NCBI RefSeq assembly: GCF_050563545.1
Contig: NZ_JBNXUM010000007.1
Coordinates: 218,325-282,324, forward strand
Source: Falsiroseomonas sp050563545
GTDB lineage: Bacteria > Pseudomonadota > Alphaproteobacteria > Acetobacterales > Acetobacteraceae
Reading direction: 5' to 3'
DNA length: 64,000 nucleotides
The notes beneath the pieces are model-generated. The model ran no database searches. It saw only the letters and a program-made list of their open reading frames with translations, and was not told the DNA's origin. Positions 25,077 through 34,084 of the stretch are shown in pieces (positions within the stretch are counted from its first letter, which is position 1; each line of letters opens with the position of its first letter). The translations under genes and the position numbers were made by a program.

Positions 25077-28000
25077 TTAACCCAGCGCCTGTTTCAGCGC
25101 GCTGCGCAGACGGGCGCGCTCCTCATCGGGACTATGGTACCAATCTCGGGAGGAAATACGGTGCACGACAGGTATCGCTCTGCCGAGGACACCCCGGCGC
25201 CAGATTTCGCGCGCCCGGGCCCTAGCTAGCAGGGAGTGCGCGGGGGCGTCGCACTCGATACCGATCCCGAAGAGGCCTGTACGCGGATCTACGACTGCGA
25301 AGTCAATGCTGAACGCATCGCCCGCCTCGTGCGCGGATTTCGGATCGTGGCCTAGCTCGCTTATGTAGGCAGCGACGGCGTCGGCCAGCCCGTCGTGGTC
25401 ACCCTCTAGCGTCCTGGACGTTTTCGGCGGTTGCTTGGCCCCCAACCGGCTTGCGGAATTCCGGATCGCATGCTCATCACACGCGTGAACCCGCTCGGCA
25501 TGATCAAGGTATGCCTGAAGATAATCACGCGGCTTGGACGGGGTGTGCCCGGACGAAAGCCAATCTGACACATCCCGCGTCGGCATCGAAGTGACTAGCA
25601 CAACCTTCTCGCGGGCGCGCGTGACCGCGACATTCAGTCTGCGCTCGCCACCCACTGCTCCTAGCACACCGAAGTTCCGCCGGAACGTGCCTCTCGAATC
25701 CCGCCCGAAGGTAGTCGAGAAAATTACAACGTCGCGCTCATCGCCCTGCACATTTTCCACATTCTTGACGAAGAAGCCCATGTCTTCTCCATCTTGCAAA
25801 CGATCGCGTTCCCGCCGAAGCGCAACGGCGAACTCTTCGTCTTCGACCGCCCGACGTTCGACGGCGTCCTCGATCAGGTCAGCCTGCTTTCGATTGAACG
25901 TGACAACGCCAATCGTCGGACACTCATCGGAGGGCCGGGACCAGTAGTATTCGAGCAGACTCACAATCCGCTCGGCCTCCTCTGGGTTGGTCTGGTTGAC
26001 GTAAACACCGTCAACCCTGATCACCTCGATAGGGAGCGCGCGTCTAATCTCGTCTGCCGGATGCCGCGCCGGTATGCTGAGAGTGCCGCCGTAGAAGGCC
26101 GCGTTGGAGAACCCAATCAGTTCCCGGTATTTCGAACGGTAATGGATCTGGAGCGTGGCAACGGGCAGTGCCGCCCGACCGAGCTGAAGGAGGTCCGGGC
26201 AGTCCTTGACCTCCCGCCTGTTCCAGCCCTCCTCAAGGGCGATGCGCTCGGCGTCGGTTGCCCCTTCATCGAGTTCGTCAGCATCCAGCGCCTCCTCCTC
26301 GTCAGAGCCTACCGACGAGGAGAAGAAGCTGCTCGGCGGCATCTGCTTCTCATCACCCGAAATCACGGCGCGCTTGGCACGGAATAGCGTCGGTACAGCA
26401 TGCTCGACGGGCATCTGCGACGCTTCGTCGTAGACCACCAGGTCGAAGAGGCCCGGCCTGAGAGGCAGTACACGGCTGGCCACGTCCGGGTTCATAAGCC
26501 AGACAGGGCGCAGGTGCATCAGACCGAGATCCGGACCCGCATCCATGATCTCTCTGAGACGCCGCACCCGCGGCCCTCTCAAGCGGGTCAGGTCTTCCCA
26601 GGCGGTAGCTGAAGCCAGCCGCCCGCGGTCGAGGTCGCTGGAAAGGACGGCCTTGTTCAATTCACGCATCTCGGCGTCAAGTCGGGCGAGGCTTGCAACT
26701 TTCGCCTCAAGCTCCACGCGCTCGAAGAGGAGCTCCGGGCGAGCTGACTCGAGCCGAGCCTTGACCGCCAGAAGTGCCTCGCGACGAATGGTGCGCCGGA
26801 CCACACCATCGAGTTCTGACGGAAGCACCTTCCACAGAGCCGCACCGACACTGCGCAGCTCGGCGAACAGCTTCAGTGCTGTGTCGGGCAATGACGCTGC
26901 GCGTGCGCGGAATTGCTGATACGGGCGCAGCCTAGCGAGGGCTACCGTAATCCTGTCCGCGATCGGCGAGGTGTCTTCACCGCTCTTCGCGCGAAGTCGC
27001 CAAGCTTCGAGGTACGCGCCCTCCACCCATTCTGCCAGAGGATCAAGCAGTGCCAGGCTTGTTTGGCGCGCATCGTACCTCGCGCATGCGGCTTCGAGCC
27101 TTTCGCGGAATGCTGCGAGGGCCTCACGCGTCGGAAGCTTGGCCGCAGCCGCCGCCAACTCGGTCGCAGGGCAAGCCAGAACGGCGCGAGCTGCGTCCCG
27201 CGCCCTGAGCACATCATCAAGCAGCTGCTGAGCAGACGCGCGCAGTCCTTCCAGATCGAGCTTGTCCGGAAGACCGTCTGAACGCAGGGCCTCCCGGATG
27301 CTGGCCACCTGTGAACGGAGCGGTCTGAGTCGCTGCTCAAGCTCTGCCGCTGCGCGAAGTCGGGCTAGGGGCTCGTCTTGTGCTTCCACCCGCAATTCCA
27401 CAGCCAGAGCCCGCACGCGCCCCCGCATGCGCCACCGAGCCGGGCTCAGCTTGCCGAAGAAGCCGGGCCTTTTGGCCCAGGCCGCGAGATCAACAATGAT
27501 TTGGCCAAGATCTACATCAAGCTTGGCCGCCAGCATGCCGAACACCGCCGGATCATGAGATTTGGCATTAAGTGCCCCCAGGGAACCCACGATGCCCTGG
27601 AGCTTCGTCAGCAGCTCATCTCCAGTTGCAGCAGTGCCGCCGTCGGTCCGAAAGAGGTCAAGCCATCGCGCAAGACGCTGGCGCGAGTTATCGTCCAGCC
27701 CGTCCAGGATCGCCGCTTCACGTGCAAGCCAGGCCCGGATGACTTCTGGCTCTTCGGTCTCGAATCCTGGCTCAGCACGCTTCGCAAGGTCGACGCGACG
27801 CTGCTCGGCCTTACGGAACGCGGCCAGGTCGGCTCTAATCAGGTCGGCAGTCCCCTCATCTGCGGCGAATAAGCGCAGAGCAGCCAACGGACTTTGCTCG
27901 TAGCCTGAGGTCAGCCATATGCGCGATAGCGGGCCGCAGGCCTCCTCCAGCGCTGACAGCTCGCCACCACTCAGGCGACCAACGATTTGCCGCAGCCGTG

Positions 28001-31000
28001 GTGCCTGCACTACGGGACCAGCAGCTTCCAGTCCAACGAGCTCGGATAGGGTGGCGCGATAAGACAGGCCACTAGCGTCATCGATATGCTGAAGAGCCTC
28101 GTGATGCAGGTCTAGCTCGCGCTCCAACGTCTCGATTCGCGCTGCGCGATCTTCTCGCTGCCTACGAGACGTGGTTGCTCGCGCTGCCGCTGGAGACAGC
28201 ACCGCCTCGACCTGGCTGCGAAGCTTGGTCACCACTTCGGTCCGGTCCTTGTTGATGTCGCGCAGCGCGAAGAGGCGCTCGCCAAGGCCTTCGGCTTCCA
28301 GGCGCTTTTTTACGACCTGCAATGCTGCTTGCTTCTGGCATACAACGAGCACCGTCTCGCCGTGACCAATGGCATTCGCGACGATGTTGACGATCGTCTG
28401 GCTCTTGCCCGTCCCCGGCGGTCCCTCGACAACCAGGCCTGGTGCGTTGCGTGATCTCTCGACCGCGTCGTCCTGGGACGGATCGCTTTCAACCGTCAGA
28501 TACCGGTCCCGCTCAGCGGATGGTTGTCCGGCCGGGGGCCTCACGGGTTCGCCCAAGCGCAGCGCGACCTCGAGAACCGTGCCGGAGAGCGGCTTACCGC
28601 GGATTTGACGAAGATCTTCCGCCACGACCTGCCCCGTGAACTCGGCGTTGAAGAGCGCTGCGGCGGGTAGAAATTCGGACACGCCGGGGTCGACCTTTGT
28701 GTCCTTTCCGGGCAGTCGGACTATCGAGCGCCCGCGCGGCGGTGCGAGGTGCGAGAGCACGTCCATGACATCTGAGACGCGGAGCGAGCCCTTTGCCAAC
28801 AGCTCGTCGCGCGCAGCCTTCCATCGAGGAAAATTGGCGGAGCCGACGATCCCCTCGAGTGCAGGATTGAGGCGCACCTCCTCCCGCTCACGATCGAACG
28901 CGATCTGAGCTCCCTGCCCCCAGCCGGGCGGCATCTCCAGCGTTACCGGCCACAAGAGCACTGGAGCAACTCGTGGCGTGCCCGCGCCACTACCTGACCG
29001 CCCGTCGCGAGTGACGAAAAATGGGAAGCCGAGAAAGCGACCATCGATGCCGGTGTCCCGGCGGAACGTCGACGCCTGGTTGACCAGTTTACGTAGCCGA
29101 GAGGCCACCTGCTCGTCAGACATGTAGCCTGACGGATCCAAAGTCAGTTGCACGTCGGTACGCTCGATCACGTGGCTTACTAATGCCTCGCCGGTTCGCC
29201 CCGGCGTGCCGAGTTCCATGATGTCCACTCGGGGTGTGGTCTTGCCAATCGTGAATCGGACTAACGGGCCACGTGCCACCGAACCAGCGACACGCTTCTC
29301 AAAATGCTCCAGGAGGTTTGCGACGTACTGCTGCTTGGGCGGTTCGCGCCAGCGTTCCTTGGCCACCGCGAGGACGAGCGCTGCCCGCGGTAGCGGCATA
29401 CGACGCTCGATCCGAAAGCTGTCCGCCCATTCATCGACTCGCTCTACGCCGCAGCGTGCGAAGTTGGCGGTGCGCTCATCGACGGCAGCAAAGACCTCTC
29501 GCCGCGGGCGCGACAGGAGCTGCGGCAAGTCCTCGCGCTGGACTGAGACCCCAGTGCGTGCGGCTAGCTCGGCTGCCGCATCGACGAGCTGTGCAAGAGG
29601 GACGAACTGGCTAAGCGAGGCGGTGACAAGGATGATAAGCTCCTCGTCCGAGAGGCGCCCGCGCTCCATAATGGAGGCCAGCCCATTATGCTCAGTGTCG
29701 GGGAACAGCGCGCGAAGTCGGTCACGCTCCGCTTCAAGGTTCGCCCTGGAGGTGGCCAGCAGCGCGACCCGGAGTCTCGCTTCATCAAGGTCAATCTCAA
29801 GAAGTCGCGCGCGTTCTCGAACGGCTTCCGCTCTGACACGGAGCCGCACTAGCCATCCCTCGCGCCCCATTCGCTCAAGGTGCCGTGCGACAGGTCCTGT
29901 CACCAGACCGTAGCCGTCATCCGCGTGGGCCAGCAGCCAAGCAGGCGTCACTATCTCGCCCGCGACCACGAGGGGCAGGTCGGGGTTCAGGGCCATTAGG
30001 GCCAGCGAGAGTCGGTGATCCTCCTGCAGGTCATCATCAGAGGTAATCCGTCGTACTTCTGCAGTAATCTGCGGGTCAGCCCCGTTCTCCGATAACCAGT
30101 GAGCCAGCACGCCGCGCAGGACCAGGTTGCGGGCCTCGGTCCAATTCGCCGCTTCGGCGGCTGCTAGCGCGAATGCTGCGGGGTTGCGGTGCTCGCGGCC
30201 TGCCAACACGATGGGTGAGCCCGTCTGCGCCGGACCGCTTGCGGCTTCAGGAGGCGCCTCAACCGGCTCTCCGGCCAACCATGCCCGTACCTGCGGCCAA
30301 GACCAACGGATAAGCGGATCTCGGGCTAGCAGGCCTCTGAGGAGAACCCGAACCTCAGGATCAAGGTCGTTCGGCAGTTCCATGCCTCGGGTCACTACGT
30401 GCAGCAGGAATGCCTGATCGTTGACGCCGTCGAAGCACGCGCCGCGCGTGGCGCACTCCAAGACAATCATGCCCAGCGACCACCAGTCGGAAGCTGCGCT
30501 GACAGCACCGATCACAGACTCAGGTGCAGAGTATCGGCTCGACTTCAGAGGAGCCACCGACTCAAGGTCGTAATCGGAGAGTCGTGCAGATCCGAAACCG
30601 GTGACGACTACATCGAGCGGATCGAGTTGCCGAAGTAGGACCGTCTTGGGTCGAATATCCCGATGCCGAAGGCCTGCCTCGGCAAACTCGGCAAGCGCTT
30701 CGCCCAGTTCGGCGACGAGGGAGCGGACGGCTTCGGCGCTTAGCGCTCCAGACAGATTGGCGTCAGCAAGCGAGCCGCCCGACACGAACTCTACAACATC
30801 GAAGGCCTGCCCCCCGTGCCTCCCGGTCGCCAACAATTCGGGGATATGTTGTCGCGGCATTCGCCTCAGCGCGCCGTACACTGCCGGATCGGGCTCGCAA
30901 TCCGCGTGGTAGAGGGTGAGAAGCGCGCGGCTGCCTCCCGCCTCCGGCTCGACGATGAAGCGCTCCCAGGGAGACATCTCCGGCAACGGGAGGCGCTCCG

Positions 31001-31349
31001 TGACCCTCCAGCCCTCAATGACGGTCGCGGAAATCGGCTCTGGTTCAGGCGCCCCGTCGGTGGAGGGAGGCTGATCTGATGATTGGAGCTCGGCGCCGCA
31101 GACGAGGCAGAGCTGATCGCCTGGCTCCATGGCGTGTCCGTTGGCACACCGCGGACCAATCGCGGGTTGGTCTACTGGAGGTGATGTCGGCTCTGCGACC
31201 GGGACAGAAGCAGTGGCGAGAACGTCGGTGAGATCGTAACCGCACTCGTCGCCATTCGCTAACACGTGCTCGCAGTACAGCTCCGAATCGGGACGTTCGG
31301 TCCCGCACCCAGGGCAACGTTTGGTCAGTTCCGCAACCGGAGCACTCAT
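25077..31349 (-). CDS. zinc-ribbon, pseudokinase, SF1 helicase, Vsr-like nuclease fusion
   Basis: A 2090-residue protein. Residues 10-90 hold two zinc-ribbon-like Cys sets (Cys12, 15, 26, 36; then Cys68, 81, 84). Residues ~110-355 are kinase-like, but the key residues are altered: no VAIK lysine, HRD kept at 229-231, and GFG at 251-253 in place of DFG, so it is probably a pseudokinase. A long middle region leads to an SF1 helicase core (COG1112-like): Walker A GPPGTGKSQ near 975, DEAS near 1639, GDEKQMPPSS, HYRSKYRELI, VQGDERDVVIFS and RRLNVAVTRAR. The C-terminal ~110 residues match the MTES_1575/Vsr-like nuclease fold (SIDFAVVDP ... GIECDAPAHS). Helicase-Vsr fusions occur in known defence genes (Hhe type) and kinase-helicase fusions in Mokosh; this combination with its partner genes is neither. 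Start ATGA overlaps the radical SAM gene. Confidence 0.9.
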   Translation of the reverse strand: MSAPVAELTKRCPGCGTERPDSELYCEHVLANGDECGYDLTDVLATASVPVAEPTSPPVDQPAIGPRCANGHAMEPGDQLCLVCGAELQSSDQPPSTDGAPEPEPISATVIEGWRVTERLPLPEMSPWERFIVEPEAGGSRALLTLYHADCEPDPAVYGALRRMPRQHIPELLATGRHGGQAFDVVEFVSGGSLADANLSGALSAEAVRSLVAELGEALAEFAEAGLRHRDIRPKTVLLRQLDPLDVVVTGFGSARLSDYDLESVAPLKSSRYSAPESVIGAVSAASDWWSLGMIVLECATRGACFDGVNDQAFLLHVVTRGMELPNDLDPEVRVLLRGLLARDPLIRWSWPQVRAWLAGEPVEAPPEAASGPAQTGSPIVLAGREHRNPAAFALAAAEAANWTEARNLVLRGVLAHWLSENGADPQITAEVRRITSDDDLQEDHRLSLALMALNPDLPLVVAGEIVTPAWLLAHADDGYGLVTGPVARHLERMGREGWLVRLRVRAEAVRERARLLEIDLDEARLRVALLATSRANLEAERDRLRALFPDTEHNGLASIMERGRLSDEELIILVTASLSQFVPLAQLVDAAAELAARTGVSVQREDLPQLLSRPRREVFAAVDERTANFARCGVERVDEWADSFRIERRMPLPRAALVLAVAKERWREPPKQQYVANLLEHFEKRVAGSVARGPLVRFTIGKTTPRVDIMELGTPGRTGEALVSHVIERTDVQLTLDPSGYMSDEQVASRLRKLVNQASTFRRDTGIDGRFLGFPFFVTRDGRSGSGAGTPRVAPVLLWPVTLEMPPGWGQGAQIAFDREREEVRLNPALEGIVGSANFPRWKAARDELLAKGSLRVSDVMDVLSHLAPPRGRSIVRLPGKDTKVDPGVSEFLPAAALFNAEFTGQVVAEDLRQIRGKPLSGTVLEVALRLGEPVRPPAGQPSAERDRYLTVESDPSQDDAVERSRNAPGLVVEGPPGTGKSQTIVNIVANAIGHGETVLVVCQKQAALQVVKKRLEAEGLGERLFALRDINKDRTEVVTKLRSQVEAVLSPAAARATTSRRQREDRAARIETLERELDLHHEALQHIDDASGLSYRATLSELVGLEAAGPVVQAPRLRQIVGRLSGGELSALEEACGPLSRIWLTSGYEQSPLAALRLFAADEGTADLIRADLAAFRKAEQRRVDLAKRAEPGFETEEPEVIRAWLAREAAILDGLDDNSRQRLARWLDLFRTDGGTAATGDELLTKLQGIVGSLGALNAKSHDPAVFGMLAAKLDVDLGQIIVDLAAWAKRPGFFGKLSPARWRMRGRVRALAVELRVEAQDEPLARLRAAAELEQRLRPLRSQVASIREALRSDGLPDKLDLEGLRASAQQLLDDVLRARDAARAVLACPATELAAAAAKLPTREALAAFRERLEAACARYDARQTSLALLDPLAEWVEGAYLEAWRLRAKSGEDTSPIADRITVALARLRPYQQFRARAASLPDTALKLFAELRSVGAALWKVLPSELDGVVRRTIRREALLAVKARLESARPELLFERVELEAKVASLARLDAEMRELNKAVLSSDLDRGRLASATAWEDLTRLRGPRVRRLREIMDAGPDLGLMHLRPVWLMNPDVASRVLPLRPGLFDLVVYDEASQMPVEHAVPTLFRAKRAVISGDEKQMPPSSFFSSSVGSDEEEALDADELDEGATDAERIALEEGWNRREVKDCPDLLQLGRAALPVATLQIHYRSKYRELIGFSNAAFYGGTLSIPARHPADEIRRALPIEVIRVDGVYVNQTNPEEAERIVSLLEYYWSRPSDECPTIGVVTFNRKQADLIEDAVERRAVEDEEFAVALRRERDRLQDGEDMGFFVKNVENVQGDERDVVIFSTTFGRDSRGTFRRNFGVLGAVGGERRLNVAVTRAREKVVLVTSMPTRDVSDWLSSGHTPSKPRDYLQAYLDHAERVHACDEHAIRNSASRLGAKQPPKTSRTLEGDHDGLADAVAAYISELGHDPKSAHEAGDAFSIDFAVVDPRTGLFGIGIECDAPAHSLLARARAREIWRRGVLGRAIPVVHRISSRDWYHSPDEERARLRSALKQALG

Positions 31350-31996
31350 GCAGTGGGGACCTTGGCCTCGGTGGTGACTGCGACAAGGGATGTCTCGGAG
31401 AGTATGCTGGCTAGCTTTCGCATGTCCCCCGGCCGAGGAATGCCCACTAGGAATACCTGGCCGGTTTCATCATCGAAGACGACGTCCAGCACTCTGTCTG
31501 ACGGGTCCAGCGCCCGGTCGAATGCTGCGAACCGCTGATGACCGAGGGGCGTCAGCATTGCTAGCCGCTGGTTATCGCTGCCGCGGAGCAACCTGGATTG
31601 CGGTGCACGGCCGTCGAACGGGTCAGCGACAAGGCAGTCTATCAGTCCATCCAAGCGTAGCAGTTGAGGGGCGAGGCGTTCGAGGGAGTAGCCGGAGAAA
31701 ACAAGGATATCCGCTGGGGACCTCGTACGGATGCCAATGAGCAGCTGTTCCAGCGCATCCGGCTGGTCGAACGGCTCACCTCCTGAGACGGTTACGCCGT
31801 CAGCTATCGCGAGCGCGTCCCTTGCTTGCCCAAGCAGCAGCTCGACGGTCGTCTTCGGCGGGATGCTCGCCCATGTGTCCACGGACACGCAGCCCGGGCA
31901 GCGAATGCTGCACCCCTGGAACCAAATTCCAAGACGCTGGCCAGGACCAAGCGTCGTAACGGGAAAATGCATTCTGGAAAGGGATATCGGGGTCAA
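31346..31996 (-). CDS. radical SAM 4Fe-4S activase-like enzyme (NrdG/PflA type)
   Basis: A 216-residue radical SAM protein. The cluster motif is Cys29, Cys33, Cys36 (GCSIRCPGC, CX3CX2C), followed by VTVSGGEPFDQ, the SAM-binding GGE. Length and layout fit the anaerobic ribonucleotide-reductase or pyruvate-formate-lyase activase group, which install glycyl radicals, but no glycyl-radical enzyme is nearby. The start is taken as TTG 31996, overlapping the previous stop (TTGA), because the family-like segment ISLSRMHFPVTTLGPG begins there; ATG 31972 is the alternative. Sandwiched by overlaps between the ClpB-like and helicase genes, so it is an integral subunit. Candidate roles are making a modified nucleotide or modifying a partner protein. 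Confidence 0.88.
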   Translation of the reverse strand: MTPISLSRMHFPVTTLGPGQRLGIWFQGCSIRCPGCVSVDTWASIPPKTTVELLLGQARDALAIADGVTVSGGEPFDQPDALEQLLIGIRTRSPADILVFSGYSLERLAPQLLRLDGLIDCLVADPFDGRAPQSRLLRGSDNQRLAMLTPLGHQRFAAFDRALDPSDRVLDVVFDDETGQVFLVGIPRPGDMRKLASILSETSLVAVTTEAKVPTA

Positions 31997-33849
31997 GCTC
32001 GGGCCAGCTCCAAGGCCGTCACCCCGTCAGGGCGCGAGAAAACACGCTCGATTCGAACCGTCACATCGGACAGCGAGCCCAGGTCAAACAGCGCCCTGGC
32101 CAGCGGGTTGATAAGATGAGTTTCGACCTTATTCCGAATTCCGCGACCGCCGTTTGAGAGATCGGCAAGGCAAAGCTCCCTGAGTGCTTCCAGGGCGTCC
32201 TGAGCGATGGATACCGTGACGTCACGAGAGGGCACCGCGTCGCGGAGAACGTCGGCTACCATCATGTCGAAGATGTCGTTCGCTACGTCCCGACGAATGA
32301 AGTCGAAAACGAGGACGTTGTCGCCGATGCGGTTAAGAATCTCTGGCCGGTTCAGCGTCAGCTTGAAGTGACGCTCAATCTCGCTGCGGACTTGCGTCCG
32401 AACATGCTCGAACGGGTCGTCTGGGGTGACGTTGGCAACCCGCGAGCCATCGACCTCGGACCGGAATATGCCGAGGTTCGACGTGAAGATGATGAACGAC
32501 TCCGAGAAATAGACTCGGTCGCCTCGTCCTGAAGTGAGAACCCCATCGTCGAGGATCTGGAGGAACTTATCGAGTATGCGCGGGTGAGCTTTCTCGATCT
32601 CGTCGAACAGGACGACCGAGAACGGCTTCTCGCGGATCGCGTTTGTTAGCTCGCCACCAACGTCGTAGCCGACGTATCCCGGAGGCGCACCGATCAGGCG
32701 TTGATCAGAATGCTCAGCCGAGAACTCGGACATGTCGAAGCGAATGTAAGCGCCCTCGTCTCCGAACAGCAGGCGCGTGAGTGTCTTGGCCAGCTCCGTC
32801 TTTCCGACGCCTGTTGGTCCAGCAAGGAAGGCAACACCCCTCGGCCGGTTGCCGCGCCGCGGCGCGCCGACACCGGTTACGGCGCGCTTGACGATATCCA
32901 GGATGTGGGTGACGGCATGGTCCTGACCTCTGACCCTTGAGCGCAGGAATTCATCTCCGCCTCGGACTTTCTCGAGCGGAATTCGAGACCAGGGGTCCTC
33001 AGTCACGCCGACCTTGTAGCGCCTCACCGCGTCCCCCACCGAACTGAATGGGACACCCTCGCTTCGGCCGAGGTCGACGATGGCCATCATGTCTAGGAGG
33101 AGGAGGCCCTCCGTCTGGTCGACGAAGGCGTCGAGAGCAGACTTTGCATCCTGTTCGGTGGCAGTACGAAAGCCATCAAGCCGACGCAGCAGCGAGGGAG
33201 CGAGCGTGCGCCGGGTGCGGCTGTCGGGCTTGGCGACCGGAATGTGCCGGACCTTAGGGTTCCCAACTAGGAACCAGTCGGGCAGGTCTCCTTCTTTCTC
33301 GGCAATCCAGACGACCGTGTTCCAGAAGCGGCGCGCTGGCTCGCCGACCGGCTTCGCTGCAGCCTGGTGGGACAGCACGAGAGCTCGCGTGAAGGCCGCA
33401 TGCTCCGCAGGGGACAAGTGATCCGCTCGGGACAGGAGTCGGGATGCGAAATCGGCGACCAGGGCCACGGGTCCGCCAGGAGCGGTGACCAGGCGCTCAA
33501 GCGTTTCCGCGAAGAGATCCAGGCTTGCAGCAGCCTTGCCGTTAGCGCCTGGCGTCAGCCCAACCGATGTTAGCGCCGCCGCCGCCACGCTGAGGTCTTG
33601 CCCCGGGCCGGGTACTGCCTGAAAGCCATTTACAGGGTCGTAGGAGAGCACGGCCGTGTAACCGTCGTCGATGAGTTCTTTAGCCAGCACGCTCACGAGG
33701 GGCATCGCAGTCACCTGACCGCCCGCCGCTCGAGTCAATTGGTAATCCCGAACGTTACCAGACAGCACGAACTGCGGCTTGAGGTGCAGGAAGCGGACGA
33801 GGTCGCGAACCCAACGCGGCGCTTCATAGCTCGAATTCAGATCGCTCAT
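31993..33849 (-). CDS. ClpB-like AAA+ unfoldase, first gene of four-gene operon
   Basis: A 618-residue AAA+ protein. The N-terminal ~300 residues form a degenerate or non-AAA domain (LHLKPQFVLSGNVRDYQL ... NTVVWIAEKEGDLPDWF) that looks like an AAA fold without Walker motifs. The second half is a ClpA/B D2-type module: Walker A GPTGVGKT at 344-351, pore loop GYVGYDVGG at 391-399 with the substrate-gripping aromatic, Walker B VVLFDE at 412-417, sensor FTSN. The conserved pore loop predicts that it threads polypeptides. The start is ATG 33849 (MSDLNSS); the frame is open to 33888. Its stop overlaps the radical SAM start. No ClpP is present, so remodelling rather than degradation is likely. Confidence 0.88.
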   Translation of the reverse strand: MSDLNSSYEAPRWVRDLVRFLHLKPQFVLSGNVRDYQLTRAAGGQVTAMPLVSVLAKELIDDGYTAVLSYDPVNGFQAVPGPGQDLSVAAAALTSVGLTPGANGKAAASLDLFAETLERLVTAPGGPVALVADFASRLLSRADHLSPAEHAAFTRALVLSHQAAAKPVGEPARRFWNTVVWIAEKEGDLPDWFLVGNPKVRHIPVAKPDSRTRRTLAPSLLRRLDGFRTATEQDAKSALDAFVDQTEGLLLLDMMAIVDLGRSEGVPFSSVGDAVRRYKVGVTEDPWSRIPLEKVRGGDEFLRSRVRGQDHAVTHILDIVKRAVTGVGAPRRGNRPRGVAFLAGPTGVGKTELAKTLTRLLFGDEGAYIRFDMSEFSAEHSDQRLIGAPPGYVGYDVGGELTNAIREKPFSVVLFDEIEKAHPRILDKFLQILDDGVLTSGRGDRVYFSESFIIFTSNLGIFRSEVDGSRVANVTPDDPFEHVRTQVRSEIERHFKLTLNRPEILNRIGDNVLVFDFIRRDVANDIFDMMVADVLRDAVPSRDVTVSIAQDALEALRELCLADLSNGGRGIRNKVETHLINPLARALFDLGSLSDVTVRIERVFSRPDGVTALELARA

Positions 33850-34084
33850 CTCTTCGCCGCCATGCACAGACAATCGATGGCTCCCCATAGAGACACGTCA
33901 AGCGTATTCTCACGACTAGCGCTAGCCAATACAGCAAGCTGCCGTCCCGCGCCGAGGTGAATCGGTTCCTGCTCGCCAAAATCGTTTCTGATCCGTCAGC
34001 GTGGCCGGGTGCGCCGCCAGTAGCGGGTTGAGGCCACCACGCCGGTCAAGTGGGGCTCAGGTTAGTCGACCAATTGACTACGGC

